A DNA stretch of 64,000 bases from Streptomyces lasiicapitis (GCF_014646335.1 NZ_BMNG01000001.1:280577-344576), one strand, 5' to 3'. Positions 5,948-15,475 are shown, counted from the stretch's first letter. Translations and numbers: made by a program. Notes: generated from the sequence alone by a model not told the origin.

Positions 5948-8179
5948 TCAGTTCGCCTCATCGACTGCCTCAAGCTCCTGACCTGCACAGATGGCGAGGA
6001 CGTCGGCGCCGAATCGGTTGAGCTTGCGCATGCCGACCCCGGGGATGCGGGCCAGATCGCCCTCTTCCTCGGGCGCGGCCTCGGCGATGGCGATCAAGGT
6101 CTTGTCCGTGAAGACGCAGAACGCGGGCTGTCCGAGGCTCTGCGCCTGGCCCGCGCGCCAGTCCCGCAGCCGTTCGTAGAGCCCTTCGTCCATGTCCGAA
6201 GGGCAGTCCTCGCAGCGCATGAGCTTCATCTCACCGGCCTCGGTGAGGGTGCGGCCGCAGACGCGGCAGCGGGCCGGGCTGCGGCTGCCGCGGCGTCTGC
6301 TGCGGGGGGCGCCGGGCTCGCTGCCGCCGGTGCCGCGCTCGATGCCGCCGGGTCCGCCCGCCGCGCGCGCCCCGGAGGCCGTGCCCGAGCCGGGGCGCAG
6401 CCCGTCCAGGAACCGGCTGGGGCGGCGGCCCGGACGGCCGCCCGGGGACCGGGAGAGGGCCCAGGACAGGGACAGGTGGACGCGGGCGCGGGTCACGCCC
6501 ACATAGAGGAGCCTGCGCTCCTCCTCGACCTGCTCGTCGGTCTTGGCGTACGTGATCGGCATCATGCCCTCGGCCAGGCCGACCAGGAACACGGCGTCCC
6601 ACTCCAGGCCCTTCGCGGCGTGCAGGGAGGCGAGGGTGACGCCCTGGACGGTGGGCGCGTGCTGGACGGCGGCGCGCTCGTCGAGCTCCGCCACCAGGTC
6701 GGCGAGGGTGGCCTCGGGCCTGGCCCCGGCGAAGTCCTCCGCGAGGCGCACCAGGGCCGCCAGGGACTCCCAGCGGTCGCGCACCGCACCGGAGCCCGCG
6801 GGGGGCTGTGTCGTCCAGCCCTTGGTGGAGAGCACGGCCCGCACCTGCGAGGGCAGGTCGACCACGTCGTCCAGGAGGGTGTCGTTGCCGCCGAAGCGGG
6901 CGGCGCCGCGCAGGGCGGCGCCGGCCTCGCGGACTTCGGTGCGCTCGAAGAAGCGCTCGGCGCCGCGCAGCTGGTAGGCGATGCCTGCGTCGGCCAGGGC
7001 CTGTTCGTAGATCTCCGACTGCGAGTTCGTACGGAAGAGGACCGCGATCTCGCCGGCGGGGACGCCGTCGGCCATCAGGGCGCGGATGCGGCGGGCGGCG
7101 CCCTCGGCCTCGGCGGGCTCGTCCGCGTACTCCGTGTAGACGGGGTCGGTGCCGCGCTCGCGCTGGGAGACCAGTTCCAGGCGGTGGTCGGCGGCGCGGC
7201 CGCTTGCCTGGGCGAGCAGGCCGTTGGCGAGGTGGACGACCTGAGGGGTGGAGCGGTAGTCCCGGACGAGCTTCACGACCGTCGCGCCCGGGTGGCGGGT
7301 GCGGAAGTTCAGCAGGTGGTCGGGGGTCGCGCCGGTGAAGGAGTAGATGGTCTGGCTGGCGTCGCCGACGACGCAGAGGTTGTCGCGGTCGCCGAGCCAG
7401 AGCTCCAGGAGGCGCTGCTGGAGGGGGCTCACGTCCTGGTACTCGTCGACCACGAAGTGCTGGTACTGGGAGCGGACCTGGTCGGCGATGTCGTGGCGGT
7501 CCTGGAGGATGCCGACGGCAAGGAGGAGGACGTCCTCGAAGTCGATGACCGCGCGGTCGCGCTTGAGGTCCTCGTACGCCGCGTAGAGCTGGGAGATCTC
7601 GGCGGCGGCTCGGGGGGTGTCGCGGCCCGTCTTGGCGGCCGCTGCCGCGTAGTCCGCGGGGACGGTCTGGGTGACCTTGGACCACTCGATCTCGCCGGTG
7701 ACGTCCCGCAGCTCGTTGCGGTCCAGGCGGATGCGGCAGGCCGCCGCGGCCTCGGCGACGAGCTGGACCTTGCGCTCGACGAGGCGGGGCAGCGGGCCGC
7801 CGACCGCCTTCGGCCAGAAGTACTGGAGCTGGCGCAGGGCGGCGGAGTGGAACGTGCGCGCCTGGACGCCGGTGGCGCCGAGCTGGCGCAGGCGGCCGCG
7901 CATCTCGCCGGCCGCGCGGTTGGTGAACGTGACGGCGAGCACGCTGGTGGGCTGGAGGATCCCGGCCCGCACCCCGTACGCGATGCGGTGGGTGATGGCG
8001 CGGGTCTTGCCCGTGCCGGCGCCCGCGAGCACGCACACCGGCCCGTGCAGGGCGGTGGCGACCTCGCGCTGCTCCGGGTCGAGCCCGTCGAGCACCGCGT
8101 CGGCCCCGCTCGGCGGCGCCGAGCACTGGGAGCCGCCGGAGTCCCGCGGGAAGAGGGTGGAGTGCGTTGCTGCTGTCAC
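5948..8179 (-). CDS. uvrD2: UvrD2-type SF1A DNA helicase with HRDC domain
   Basis: The protein has 743 residues from GTG 8179. Walker A AGAGTGKTR lies near 45, motif Ia TFTNRAAGEM near 75, the Walker B segment VVDEYQDV near 245, motif III GDASQTIYSF near 280, and motif VI VGVTRARVHLSLSWA near 565. After this come a tetracysteine cluster (CRVCG and CEDC, near 640-660) and a C-terminal HRDC domain (residues ~675-740), the domain order of mycobacterial UvrD2. It unwinds DNA 3' to 5' during repair. The longer frame upstream of 8179 crosses the mycoredoxin promoter and is unlikely to be coding. It is divergent from mycoredoxin. Confidence 0.93.
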   Translation of the reverse strand: MTAATHSTLFPRDSGGSQCSAPPSGADAVLDGLDPEQREVATALHGPVCVLAGAGTGKTRAITHRIAYGVRAGILQPTSVLAVTFTNRAAGEMRGRLRQLGATGVQARTFHSAALRQLQYFWPKAVGGPLPRLVERKVQLVAEAAAACRIRLDRNELRDVTGEIEWSKVTQTVPADYAAAAAKTGRDTPRAAAEISQLYAAYEDLKRDRAVIDFEDVLLLAVGILQDRHDIADQVRSQYQHFVVDEYQDVSPLQQRLLELWLGDRDNLCVVGDASQTIYSFTGATPDHLLNFRTRHPGATVVKLVRDYRSTPQVVHLANGLLAQASGRAADHRLELVSQRERGTDPVYTEYADEPAEAEGAARRIRALMADGVPAGEIAVLFRTNSQSEIYEQALADAGIAYQLRGAERFFERTEVREAGAALRGAARFGGNDTLLDDVVDLPSQVRAVLSTKGWTTQPPAGSGAVRDRWESLAALVRLAEDFAGARPEATLADLVAELDERAAVQHAPTVQGVTLASLHAAKGLEWDAVFLVGLAEGMMPITYAKTDEQVEEERRLLYVGVTRARVHLSLSWALSRSPGGRPGRRPSRFLDGLRPGSGTASGARAAGGPGGIERGTGGSEPGAPRSRRRGSRSPARCRVCGRTLTEAGEMKLMRCEDCPSDMDEGLYERLRDWRAGQAQSLGQPAFCVFTDKTLIAIAEAAPEEEGDLARIPGVGMRKLNRFGADVLAICAGQELEAVDEAN

Positions 8180-8255
8180 CCCGCCATGCTGCCAGGTCCC
8201 GAGGGGCCTGCGAGCCGGTTGTCCACAGGGAGGCGCCCGCAGTCGTACCAATGCG

Positions 8256-8281
8256 GGAATGGCGACCGGGTCACGTACGTT
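8256..8281 (+). promoter_or_regulatory. SigR-type promoter of the mycoredoxin gene
   Basis: GGAAT (8256-8260), an 18-nt spacer and GTT (8279-8281) match the sigma-R consensus GGAAT-N18-GTT of Streptomyces exactly. Sigma-R controls the thiol-oxidative stress response, which fits a downstream glutaredoxin-like gene 67 nt away. Confidence 0.8.
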
Positions 8282-8288
8282 CGAGACA

Positions 8289-8319
8289 GTGCGACGACGC
8301 ACCCGAAGTGCGACGACGC
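8289..8319 (+). repeat. direct repeat in the mycoredoxin 5' leader
   Basis: GTGCGACGACGC occurs at 8289-8300 and again at 8308-8319 with a 19-nt period, right at and after the predicted transcription start. It could be an operator or chance repetition in GC-rich DNA. Confidence 0.6.
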
Positions 8320-8348
8320 GAACCCGAGCCTTAAGGAGCGCGAGAGAC

Positions 8349-8591
8349 ATGCCGGGCACTGTGACGATGTACAGCACCACGTGGTGCGGCTACTGCCGCA
8401 GGCTGAAGAGCCAGATGGACCGCGAGGGCATCACGTACGACGAGATCAACATCGAGCACGACCCGGACTCCGCGGCCTTCGTGGAGAAGGCGAACGGCGG
8501 CAACCAGACGGTTCCCACCGTTCTCTTCCCCGACGGTTCGACGCTGACCAACCCCTCGCTCGCCCAGGTGAAGCAGAAGCTGGCCGCCTGA
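8349..8591 (+). CDS. mrx1: mycoredoxin (Mrx1-like glutaredoxin-fold protein)
   Basis: The protein has 80 residues and reads MPGTVTMYSTTWCGYC at the N-terminus. The CGYC redox site (residues 13-16), the cis-proline segment TVPTV near 55 and the length match mycoredoxin-1, which reduces mycothiol-protein mixed disulfides. AAGGAG (8333-8338) is the ribosome site. It has its own SigR-type promoter and stands between uvrD2 and nudC as in mycobacteria (Rv3198A). The 3' end is 4 bp from the convergent nudC stop. Confidence 0.93.
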   Translation: MPGTVTMYSTTWCGYCRRLKSQMDREGITYDEINIEHDPDSAAFVEKANGGNQTVPTVLFPDGSTLTNPSLAQVKQKLAA

Positions 8592-8595
8592 GGCG

Positions 8596-9543
8596 CTAGC
8601 CGACCGTTCCGGGCTTCGGCAGGGGCTTGCCGTACCAGAGTTCGATCAAGCGGGCCGCAATCGAGATGCCGTAGGGAGGCAGGACCTCCCCGGACTCGAA
8701 GGCGGCCCGCAGGTCGTCGCGGGAGAACCAGCGCGCCTCGTGGATCTCCTCGCCGTCGACGTCGATCTCCGAAGAGGTGGCCTGGGCCATGAAGCCCAGC
8801 ATCAGGCTGGAGGGGAACGGCCAGGGCTGGCTCGCGACGTACTCGACGTCGCCGACCGTGACGCCCGCCTCTTCGAAGACCTCGCGGCGCACGGACTGCT
8901 CGATGGACTCGCCCGGCTCCACGAAGCCCGCGAGCGTCGAGAAACGGCCTTCGGGCCAGTGGACCTGACGGCCGAGGAGCGCGCGGTCCTCGTTGTCCGT
9001 CACCAGCATGATCACGGCCGGGTCGGTGCGCGGATAGTGCTCGGCACCGCAGGCCTGGCAGCGGCGGATGTGGCCCGCCGCCGCGATGACGGTGCGCTCG
9101 CCGCAGCGCGAGCAGAAGCGGTGCATCCGCTGCCAGTTCTCCAGGGCGACGGCGTGCACCATCAGGCCCGCGTCGCGCGGGGACAGCAGCAGGCCCGCCT
9201 CGCGCAGGCCGGCCGCGCGCGCGGACTCGTCCATGCGGCCGGGCAGCGTGTCCTTCTGGAGCGCGAAGTAGCTCACGCCGTCCTCGTCGGTCCCCAGGAA
9301 GTAGCGGTGGGCTTCGGTGAGGGGCGCCTCGAACGACGGGGTCATCACGAGTTCGGTGCGGCCGTCGGGGGTCTCGTCGATGAGCACCTGGCCGCCGGAG
9401 ACCACGAAGACCCGTGTCGACGGGTGACTCCACGCGGCGGCGAGCCAGGCCTCGTCGAGACGGTGGTGTGCCGCGCGGTCGATGCCGCTCGGCGCGGTGA
9501 GCGAGACGGGACGGTCAGCGGCGCGGTCGGTCCAGGTGGTCAC
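8596..9543 (-). CDS. nudC: NADH pyrophosphatase NudC (Nudix hydrolase)
   Basis: The protein has 315 residues from GTG 9543. A zinc ribbon (CSRCG then CQACG, near residues 145-165) is followed by a full Nudix box GFVEPGESIEQSVRREVFEE near 205 and the NudC-specific SQPWPFPSSLM tail motif near 240. These mark the NudC branch, which hydrolyses NAD(H) and removes NAD caps from RNA. An in-frame frame up to 9645 adds only low-complexity residues, so the GTG with GGAAG upstream is preferred. It is convergent with mycoredoxin. Confidence 0.93.
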   Translation of the reverse strand: MTTWTDRAADRPVSLTAPSGIDRAAHHRLDEAWLAAAWSHPSTRVFVVSGGQVLIDETPDGRTELVMTPSFEAPLTEAHRYFLGTDEDGVSYFALQKDTLPGRMDESARAAGLREAGLLLSPRDAGLMVHAVALENWQRMHRFCSRCGERTVIAAAGHIRRCQACGAEHYPRTDPAVIMLVTDNEDRALLGRQVHWPEGRFSTLAGFVEPGESIEQSVRREVFEEAGVTVGDVEYVASQPWPFPSSLMLGFMAQATSSEIDVDGEEIHEARWFSRDDLRAAFESGEVLPPYGISIAARLIELWYGKPLPKPGTVG

Positions 9544-9631
9544 TGGTGCTTCCAACTCCCCCGGTGGAATGGGTGGTTCAGCGAGCGGATCTGTGCAGTG
9601 TGCAACGCGAGGGGCAGTGCGGTTCGCCGGC

Positions 9632-11053
9632 TCAGGGGGCTCCACGCCAGTGCTCCGCGAGGTCGCCCCACAGGTAGGCGCTGGCTTCGACGCCCTTGAG
9701 GAGCAGGTCGAGCTCGACCTTCTCGTTCGGCGCGTGCCAGCCGTCCGAGGGAATGGAGATGCCCAGGAAGAGCACCGGCGCCTGCAGGACGTCCTGGAGG
9801 TCGGCGGCCGGTCCCGAGCCGCCCTCGCGCGTGAAGCGGATGTCCTGCTCGAAGGCGCGGCCCATGGCGCGGGCTACGGACTGCAGGGCGGGGTGGTCCA
9901 GCGGCGTCAGGCAGGGACGCGTCGCGCCGCTGAAGGTGATCGTGTGGTGGATCCCGGCGGGCAGCTGATCGGCCACCCACGCGGTGACGGCCTTCTCGAC
10001 GCGCTGCGGGTCCTGGCCCGCGACCAGCCGGAAGGACAGCTTCAGGAGGGCGCTCGACGGGATGATCGTCTTGCCGCCGGCGCCCTGGTAGCCGCCGCCG
10101 ATGCCGTTGACCTCGGCGGTCGGGCGGGCCCAGACGCGCTCCAGGGTGGTGTGTCCGGCCTCTCCGTAGGGCGCGTGCGACTTCGCCGTACGCAGCCACT
10201 CGGCCTCGTCGAACGGCAGCTCCGCGAAGAGCTCGCGCTCGCGGTCGGTGAGTTCGACGATGCCTTCGTAGAAGCCCGGTACCGCTACGCGCGCGTGCTC
10301 GTCGTGCAGCGCGGCGACCAGACGGGCGGCGGCCGTCGCCGGGTTGGGGACGGCGCCGCCGAAGGAGCCGGAGTGGATGTCCTGGTCCGGGCCGAACAGC
10401 TCGATCTCGCACTCGGCGAGGCCGCGCATGCCCGTGCACACCGTGGGGGTGTCCTTGGACCACATGCCGGTGTCGGAGACGATCACCGCGTCGGCGGCGA
10501 TGCGCGCGCGGCGCTCCTCGATCAGCGCGCGGAAGTTCGGCGAGCCGGACTCCTCCTCGCCCTCGATGAGCAGCTTCAGGTTCACGGCCGGGGCACTGCG
10601 GCCGGTGGCGGCGAGGTGGGCGCGGACGCCGAGGGTGTGGAAGAAGACCTGGCCCTTGTCGTCGGCGGCACCGCGCGCGTAGAGGCGGTTGTCGCGGACG
10701 ACGGGCTCGAAGGGGTCGGTGTCCCAGCCGTCCTCGAGGGCGGCGGGCTGCACGTCGTGGTGGCCGTAGACGAGGACGGTGGGCGCGTCCGGGTCGCCGG
10801 AGGGCCACTCGGCGAAGACGGCGGGGGCGCCGGCCGTCTCCCACACCTCCGCCGTCGGGAAGCCGGTCGCCGTGAGCCGCGCGGCGAGCCAGTCGGCGCT
10901 GCGGCGCACGTCGGCGGCGTGGTCGGGCTGCGCCGACACGGACGGGATGCGCAGCCACTCGGCGAGGTCGTCGAGGAAGGCCGCGCGGTGGTCGTCGATG
11001 TACGCGCGTACGGCGCTGACTGCACTGGCAGCGCTGCTGACGGGCTTGCTCAT
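9632..11053 (-). CDS. M20-family dipeptidase
   Basis: The protein has 473 residues from ATG 11053. Metal-binding motifs of M20 peptidases are visible: VYGHHDVQP near 85, RGAADDKGQVF near 120, and EGEEESGSPN near 155, plus a dimerisation lid domain ~215-380 and a C-terminal TREGGSGP near 425 that completes the site. It is most likely a dinuclear zinc dipeptidase of the carnosinase/CNDP type. It starts 10 bp after the adnB-like stop, so it is probably co-transcribed with the AdnAB genes. The substrate is not determined. Confidence 0.9.
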   Translation of the reverse strand: MSKPVSSAASAVSAVRAYIDDHRAAFLDDLAEWLRIPSVSAQPDHAADVRRSADWLAARLTATGFPTAEVWETAGAPAVFAEWPSGDPDAPTVLVYGHHDVQPAALEDGWDTDPFEPVVRDNRLYARGAADDKGQVFFHTLGVRAHLAATGRSAPAVNLKLLIEGEEESGSPNFRALIEERRARIAADAVIVSDTGMWSKDTPTVCTGMRGLAECEIELFGPDQDIHSGSFGGAVPNPATAAARLVAALHDEHARVAVPGFYEGIVELTDRERELFAELPFDEAEWLRTAKSHAPYGEAGHTTLERVWARPTAEVNGIGGGYQGAGGKTIIPSSALLKLSFRLVAGQDPQRVEKAVTAWVADQLPAGIHHTITFSGATRPCLTPLDHPALQSVARAMGRAFEQDIRFTREGGSGPAADLQDVLQAPVLFLGISIPSDGWHAPNEKVELDLLLKGVEASAYLWGDLAEHWRGAP

Positions 11054-11063
11054 GGTCACGAGC

Positions 11064-14000
11064 CTAGCGGCCCACGGGAGCGGTCCGGTCGGGCGGCCGG
11101 TCGGCCGCCGTCCCACGCCCCGCGCGGCCCCCGTCTGCGGCGTCCGGGCCCTCCGGTCCGTCCTCTCCCAGCAGAATCCGCTCCAGCTCGGCCCGGCCCG
11201 GCAGGTCCGTGGGGCGGACGGTTTCGCCGCTGCGTACGTAGAGGAAGGCGGCGCCCACCGACTCCGGCGGGACGCCCTGCTGGTCGGCCCAGCCGAGGCG
11301 GTAGACGGCGAGCTGGAGGGGGTCGGCGTTCTGGGTGCGGCTGGTCTTCCAGTCGACGATCTCGTACGTGGTGTCGTCGCCGTCACCGGTCTTGTAGACG
11401 GCGTCCACGCGGCCGCGGATGACGCGGCCCGCGATGGCGAGCTGGAAGGGGGCCTCGACGCGGTACGGAGTGCGGTGGGCGTACTCGGTGCGCTCGAAGG
11501 CTTCCTTGAGGGCTTCCAGGTCGCGTTCGTCGGCGATCTCCGCCTCGCCGGGGCCGCCGCCCGGCAGTTCCTCCGGGCCGAGCATGGGCAGCCGCAGCTC
11601 TTCGAAGCGCGCCTCGACCCAGGCGTGGAAGCGGGTGCCGCGGCGGGCCGCGGGCTGCGGCGGGCGGGGCATGGGGCGGGCCAGCTCCTGCGCCAGCCTG
11701 TCCGGGTCACTGGCCAGGCTCAGCACCTGGGAGGCGGTGAGCGTGGCGGGCAGCGGGACGTCGCGGACGCTCTCGCGGGCGCGCAGGAGCTCGCCGGTGA
11801 GGGCGTCCAGGTCACGGTCCCAGGAGGCGAGGGTGCGGGTCTCCTCCGGGGTGAGGTGGGGTCGCGTGTGCGGGACGCGGGGCGTGGGGCGTTGCCGGGG
11901 CCAGGAATCCCATGCTGTGGGGTCCTCGTCCTCGGGGGGCGCGGCTTCTTCGTAAGCGGCGTCTCCGTAGACGGCCTCTCCGGAAGCAGCTTCTCCGTAA
12001 GCGGCCCCTCCGTGGACGTCGTCTTCGTAGACACCCTCTTCGGCTTCGGCCAGGGTCTCGTCGTCCGGTGGTGGCGGCCAGTCCGGGTCCTCGGCGTGCT
12101 CCGGAGGTTCGGCGGCGTACGCGGTCGTGGCCTCGCCGGAGGCGGGGTGGGCCTCTTCGTGGGAGCGGGCGTCGTCCGCCGTCAGGCGGTCCAGGTGGGC
12201 GAGGACGGTGTCCGCGGCGGCGCGGCGGCGGGTCAGGGACGCGGCGTCGAGCGGGAGCGGCCAGACCTGGTCGGCCGTCTTCTCTTGCAGCGCCGGGTTC
12301 TCCTCGTCCTCGGCGGGTTCGTCCGCCCAGGCCTCGATCTCGCCGTGGCCGGCCGCGCAGTGGTCGTACAGCGCCCGCAGGAAGTCGGACGGGCCGCGCG
12401 GCTTCTTCTGGGTGGGGCCCCACCAGTGGCCCGAGCCGAGCAGGAGACTGCGGGGGCGGGTGAACGTCACGTACCCGAGGCGGAGTTCCTCGGTGTGCTG
12501 GTGGTCCTTCATGTCCGCGTGGAAGGCCTTCATGCCCTTGGCGTCCCACGTGTCGATGTCGGGCAGGGTGTCGGCGTCGCCGCGCAGGGCGTGCGGGACG
12601 ACCTTGGCCTGGGCCGTCCACTTCTCGCGGCCCTGGGTGCTCGGGAAGGTGCCGGTGACCAGGCCGGGCACGGCGACGACGTCCCACTCCAGGCCCTTGG
12701 ACTTGTGGGCCGTGAGCACCTTGACGGTGTTCTCGCCGCCGGGCAGGGCGTTGTCGAGGCCCTTCTCGTACTGCGCGGCGGTGCGCAGGAAGCCGAGGAA
12801 GGCGAGCAGCGAGGCCGAGGGGTCGTTGGCGGCGAAGGAGGCGGCGACGTCGAGGAAGTTCGACAGGGTCTCGCGGCGGCGGGCGGCCAGGGCGTGCGGG
12901 GACGCGGAGAGCTCGACCTCCAGGCCGGTGACGGCGAGGACGCGGTGCAGGACGTCCATCAGCGGGTCGGCCAGGGAGCGCCGCAGGTCGCGCAGTTCGG
13001 TGGCGAGGCGCGCGAACCGCACCCGCGCGTCGGCGGAGAACGGCAGGCCGTCGTCTCCGGAGGCGTCGGCCGAGCCCTCCAGGAAGGTGTCGAGCGCGTC
13101 GGCGAGCGATATCACCTCGGACGGGTCGACGCCCTCGACGGCCTCGGCGAGCCGCCGGTCGGGGTCGTCGGGCGCGCTGTGCCCGTGCCGCACGAGGAGG
13201 CGGGCGCGGCGGCCGAGGAGGGCGAGGTCGCGCGGGCCGATGCGCCAGCGCGGGCCGGTCAGGAGGCGCACCAGGGAGGCGTTGGCGCCCGGGTCCTGGA
13301 GGACCTCGCAGACGGCCACGAGGTCGGCGACCTCCGGCAGGTGCAGCAGGCCGGACAGGCCGACGACCTCGACGGGCACGTCGCGGGCCACGAGGGCGCC
13401 CTGGATCTCGGCGAAGTCGCCGGCCGTGCGGCACAGGACCGCGATCTCGCCGGGTGCCTTGCCGGTGGCCACGAGGTGGGCGATGGAGTCGGCGATCCAG
13501 TCGATCTCCTCGCCGTGCGTGCGCAGCAGCGCGCAGCGCACGCTGCCGTCGCGCTCGGCCCCCGGGGCGGGCCGCAGGGCCTCCACGCCCGCGTGCAGGG
13601 CGCGCAGGGGCGCGGCGAGGCCGTTGGCGAGGTCGAGGAGGCGGCCGCCGCTGCGGCGGTTCTCGCTGAGGGCGTGGCGGGCGGCGGGGCGGCCGTCGGC
13701 GTGCGCGAAGTGGTCGGGGAAGTCGTCGAGGTTGGCCACGGAGGCACCGCGCCAGCCGTAGATGGCCTGGCAGGGGTCGCCGACGGCGGTGACGGGGTGG
13801 CCGGTGCCGCCGCCGAACAGGCCGGACAGCAGGACGCGTTGGGCCACCGACGTGTCCTGGTACTCGTCGAGCAGGACGACGCGGAACTCGTCGCGCAGGA
13901 TGGCGCCGACGTCCGCGCGGGTGCGGGCGAGGGTCGCGGAGTGGGCGATCTGGTCGCCGAAGTCGAGGAGGTCGCGGGCGCGCTTGGCGGTGCGGTACCG

Positions 14001-14762
14001 GTCGACGAGCTCGGCGAGCTGGAGACGGGCGGTGGCCGTCTCGGGGACCCTGCGCAGGTCGGCGTTGGTGAGCTTGGCGCCCGCCAGGGTGCGCAGGAGT
14101 TCGCTGTCGTACGCGCGGAGCCTGCCGGGGTCCACAAGGTGCTCGGCGAGCTCGCTGTCGAGGGCGAGCAGGTCGCTGACGAGGTCCGGGAAGGAGCGCG
14201 TCAGCGCGGGATACGGGCCGGGGGCCTCGCGCAGCACGCGGGCGGCGAGCTGGAAGCGGGTGGCGTCGGCGAGGAGGCGGGCGGTGGGCTCCAGGCCGAT
14301 GCGCAGGCCGTGGTCGGTGAGCAGGCGGCCCGCGAAGGCGTGGTACGTGGAGATGACCGGCTCGCCCGGAGGGTTGTCCGGGTCGGCGGCCTCGGGGTCG
14401 GTGACGCCCGCCCTGATGAGGGCCTTGCGGACGCGCTCGGCGAGCTCACCCGCCGCCTTGTTCGTGAACGTCAGGCCGAGGACCTGCTCCGGGGCGACCT
14501 GGCCGGTGCCGACCAGCCACACCACGCGCGCGGCCATCACCGTCGTCTTCCCCGACCCGGCTCCGGCCACGATCACCTGCGGGGCGGGCGGCGCGGTGAT
14601 GCAGGCCGTCTGCTCCGGGGTGAACGGGATGCCGAGGAGCTCTTTGAGCTGCTCGGGGTCGGTGAGGCGAGGAGACACGTCAGAGAGGCTAGCGGCGGCC
14701 ACTGACAGTGGGGGCGGGACGGTTCGTCCGTCGCCGCCGCCCACGTCCGTGGCCGCCGTCAC
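11064..14762 (-). CDS. adnB: AdnB-like UvrD-family helicase with C-terminal RecB-type nuclease
   Basis: The protein has 1232 residues. Walker A AGAGSGKTT is near 68, the Walker B segment LLDEYQDTS near 300, motif III GDPCQAIYGWRG near 335, and motif VI YVTFTRPRSLLLGS near 765. A PD-(D/E)XK nuclease follows, with VDWKTSR near 1135 and QLAVYRLGW after it. A strongly acidic Gly/Ala/Tyr spacer (residues ~890-945) separates motor and nuclease. Mycobacterial AdnAB is the RecBCD-like end-resection enzyme with a motor and nuclease in each subunit; by order this is the AdnB position. The start is uncertain: GTG 14762 gives the full frame, while GTG 14678 starts next to the conserved LTDPEQLKELLGI. Confidence 0.88.
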   Translation of the reverse strand: MTAATDVGGGDGRTVPPPLSVAAASLSDVSPRLTDPEQLKELLGIPFTPEQTACITAPPAPQVIVAGAGSGKTTVMAARVVWLVGTGQVAPEQVLGLTFTNKAAGELAERVRKALIRAGVTDPEAADPDNPPGEPVISTYHAFAGRLLTDHGLRIGLEPTARLLADATRFQLAARVLREAPGPYPALTRSFPDLVSDLLALDSELAEHLVDPGRLRAYDSELLRTLAGAKLTNADLRRVPETATARLQLAELVDRYRTAKRARDLLDFGDQIAHSATLARTRADVGAILRDEFRVVLLDEYQDTSVAQRVLLSGLFGGGTGHPVTAVGDPCQAIYGWRGASVANLDDFPDHFAHADGRPAARHALSENRRSGGRLLDLANGLAAPLRALHAGVEALRPAPGAERDGSVRCALLRTHGEEIDWIADSIAHLVATGKAPGEIAVLCRTAGDFAEIQGALVARDVPVEVVGLSGLLHLPEVADLVAVCEVLQDPGANASLVRLLTGPRWRIGPRDLALLGRRARLLVRHGHSAPDDPDRRLAEAVEGVDPSEVISLADALDTFLEGSADASGDDGLPFSADARVRFARLATELRDLRRSLADPLMDVLHRVLAVTGLEVELSASPHALAARRRETLSNFLDVAASFAANDPSASLLAFLGFLRTAAQYEKGLDNALPGGENTVKVLTAHKSKGLEWDVVAVPGLVTGTFPSTQGREKWTAQAKVVPHALRGDADTLPDIDTWDAKGMKAFHADMKDHQHTEELRLGYVTFTRPRSLLLGSGHWWGPTQKKPRGPSDFLRALYDHCAAGHGEIEAWADEPAEDEENPALQEKTADQVWPLPLDAASLTRRRAAADTVLAHLDRLTADDARSHEEAHPASGEATTAYAAEPPEHAEDPDWPPPPDDETLAEAEEGVYEDDVHGGAAYGEAASGEAVYGDAAYEEAAPPEDEDPTAWDSWPRQRPTPRVPHTRPHLTPEETRTLASWDRDLDALTGELLRARESVRDVPLPATLTASQVLSLASDPDRLAQELARPMPRPPQPAARRGTRFHAWVEARFEELRLPMLGPEELPGGGPGEAEIADERDLEALKEAFERTEYAHRTPYRVEAPFQLAIAGRVIRGRVDAVYKTGDGDDTTYEIVDWKTSRTQNADPLQLAVYRLGWADQQGVPPESVGAAFLYVRSGETVRPTDLPGRAELERILLGEDGPEGPDAADGGRAGRGTAADRPPDRTAPVGR

Positions 14763-14776
14763 AGGAGCGGGGCGGA

Positions 14777-15475
14777 TCAGAGTCCGGCCAGCTCCTTCTG
14801 GTCGACGACCTCGCCGGGCGCGGGGGCCTTGACGTCGACGGGCTCGCCGTAGCCGCTGAAGGTCGCCGTGCCCTTCTCGTCACCGTCGTTGGCGACCTTC
14901 ACGAAGTAGGGCTTGCCCTCCATGGCGACATAGAAGGTGGTGGTCTCGTCGCCCTTCTTCTTGACGAGGACGGCGGCCTTCTTGCCGTCGACCTGGGCGT
15001 CCTTCTCCCGCTTGAGACCCTTGAACTTCTTGCTCTCGAACATGTTGCCGAGGGCGCACGAGCTCTGCCCCTGGGAGGGCTCCGACTTCACCCAACGCCC
15101 CTTGACGCGTCCGGCGAGCGTGGCGCCGACGGCCGTCTTCCAGTACTTCTCATCGGCCTTCATGTACGAGGACTTGCCGACGGTGACAATCTCGGAGTGG
15201 CCGGACTTGCGCGAGTCGATCGTGGCCTTGCAGTCGCCGCCCTTGACGACGGAGAACTCGCCGGTGGCCTGCCCGCCGTCTTCCTTGACCTGGCTCTTCA
15301 TCGTGAAGGAGCCCGCGTTCTTGGAGGTCTTGGAAGCCTTCTTGGCGATCTTGTCGGCGCTCATGCCCTCGAAGGGGTCCTTGTCGCCGCCGTCGTCGCC
15401 GCTGCAGCCCGTGACGCCGATGACGACGGCGGCGCAGGCGGCTGCCACTGCCAGGAGCTTCCGGTTGGCTGCCAT
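14777..15475 (-). CDS. LppX/LprAFG-like lipoprotein
   Basis: The protein has 232 residues with a lipoprotein signal (basic start, Ala/Val core, lipobox VTGC at 21-24). The mature part shows the LppX_LprAFG-type layout: a Ser/Lys-rich N-terminal strand region, a GKSSYMKADEKYWK segment near 105, and YVAMEGKPYFVKV near 185. Such proteins form a lipid-binding half-barrel outside the membrane. It lies between the two AdnAB-like genes in the same direction (14 bp before one, 117 bp after the other). A second, similar lipoprotein is at 55825-56604. The ligand is unknown. Confidence 0.85.
   Translation of the reverse strand: MAANRKLLAVAAACAAVVIGVTGCSGDDGGDKDPFEGMSADKIAKKASKTSKNAGSFTMKSQVKEDGGQATGEFSVVKGGDCKATIDSRKSGHSEIVTVGKSSYMKADEKYWKTAVGATLAGRVKGRWVKSEPSQGQSSCALGNMFESKKFKGLKREKDAQVDGKKAAVLVKKKGDETTTFYVAMEGKPYFVKVANDGDEKGTATFSGYGEPVDVKAPAPGEVVDQKELAGL

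Noticed and set aside
5900..8599. A ~900-codon open frame on the plus strand across uvrD2
   Set aside because: Its sequence is a Gly/Ala/Arg/Glu-rich antisense reading of a clear helicase gene, as expected when third positions are almost always G or C.
10779..14705. A ~1300-codon open frame antisense to the adnB-like gene
   Set aside because: It has no domains and biased composition, and the opposite strand carries all helicase and nuclease motifs.
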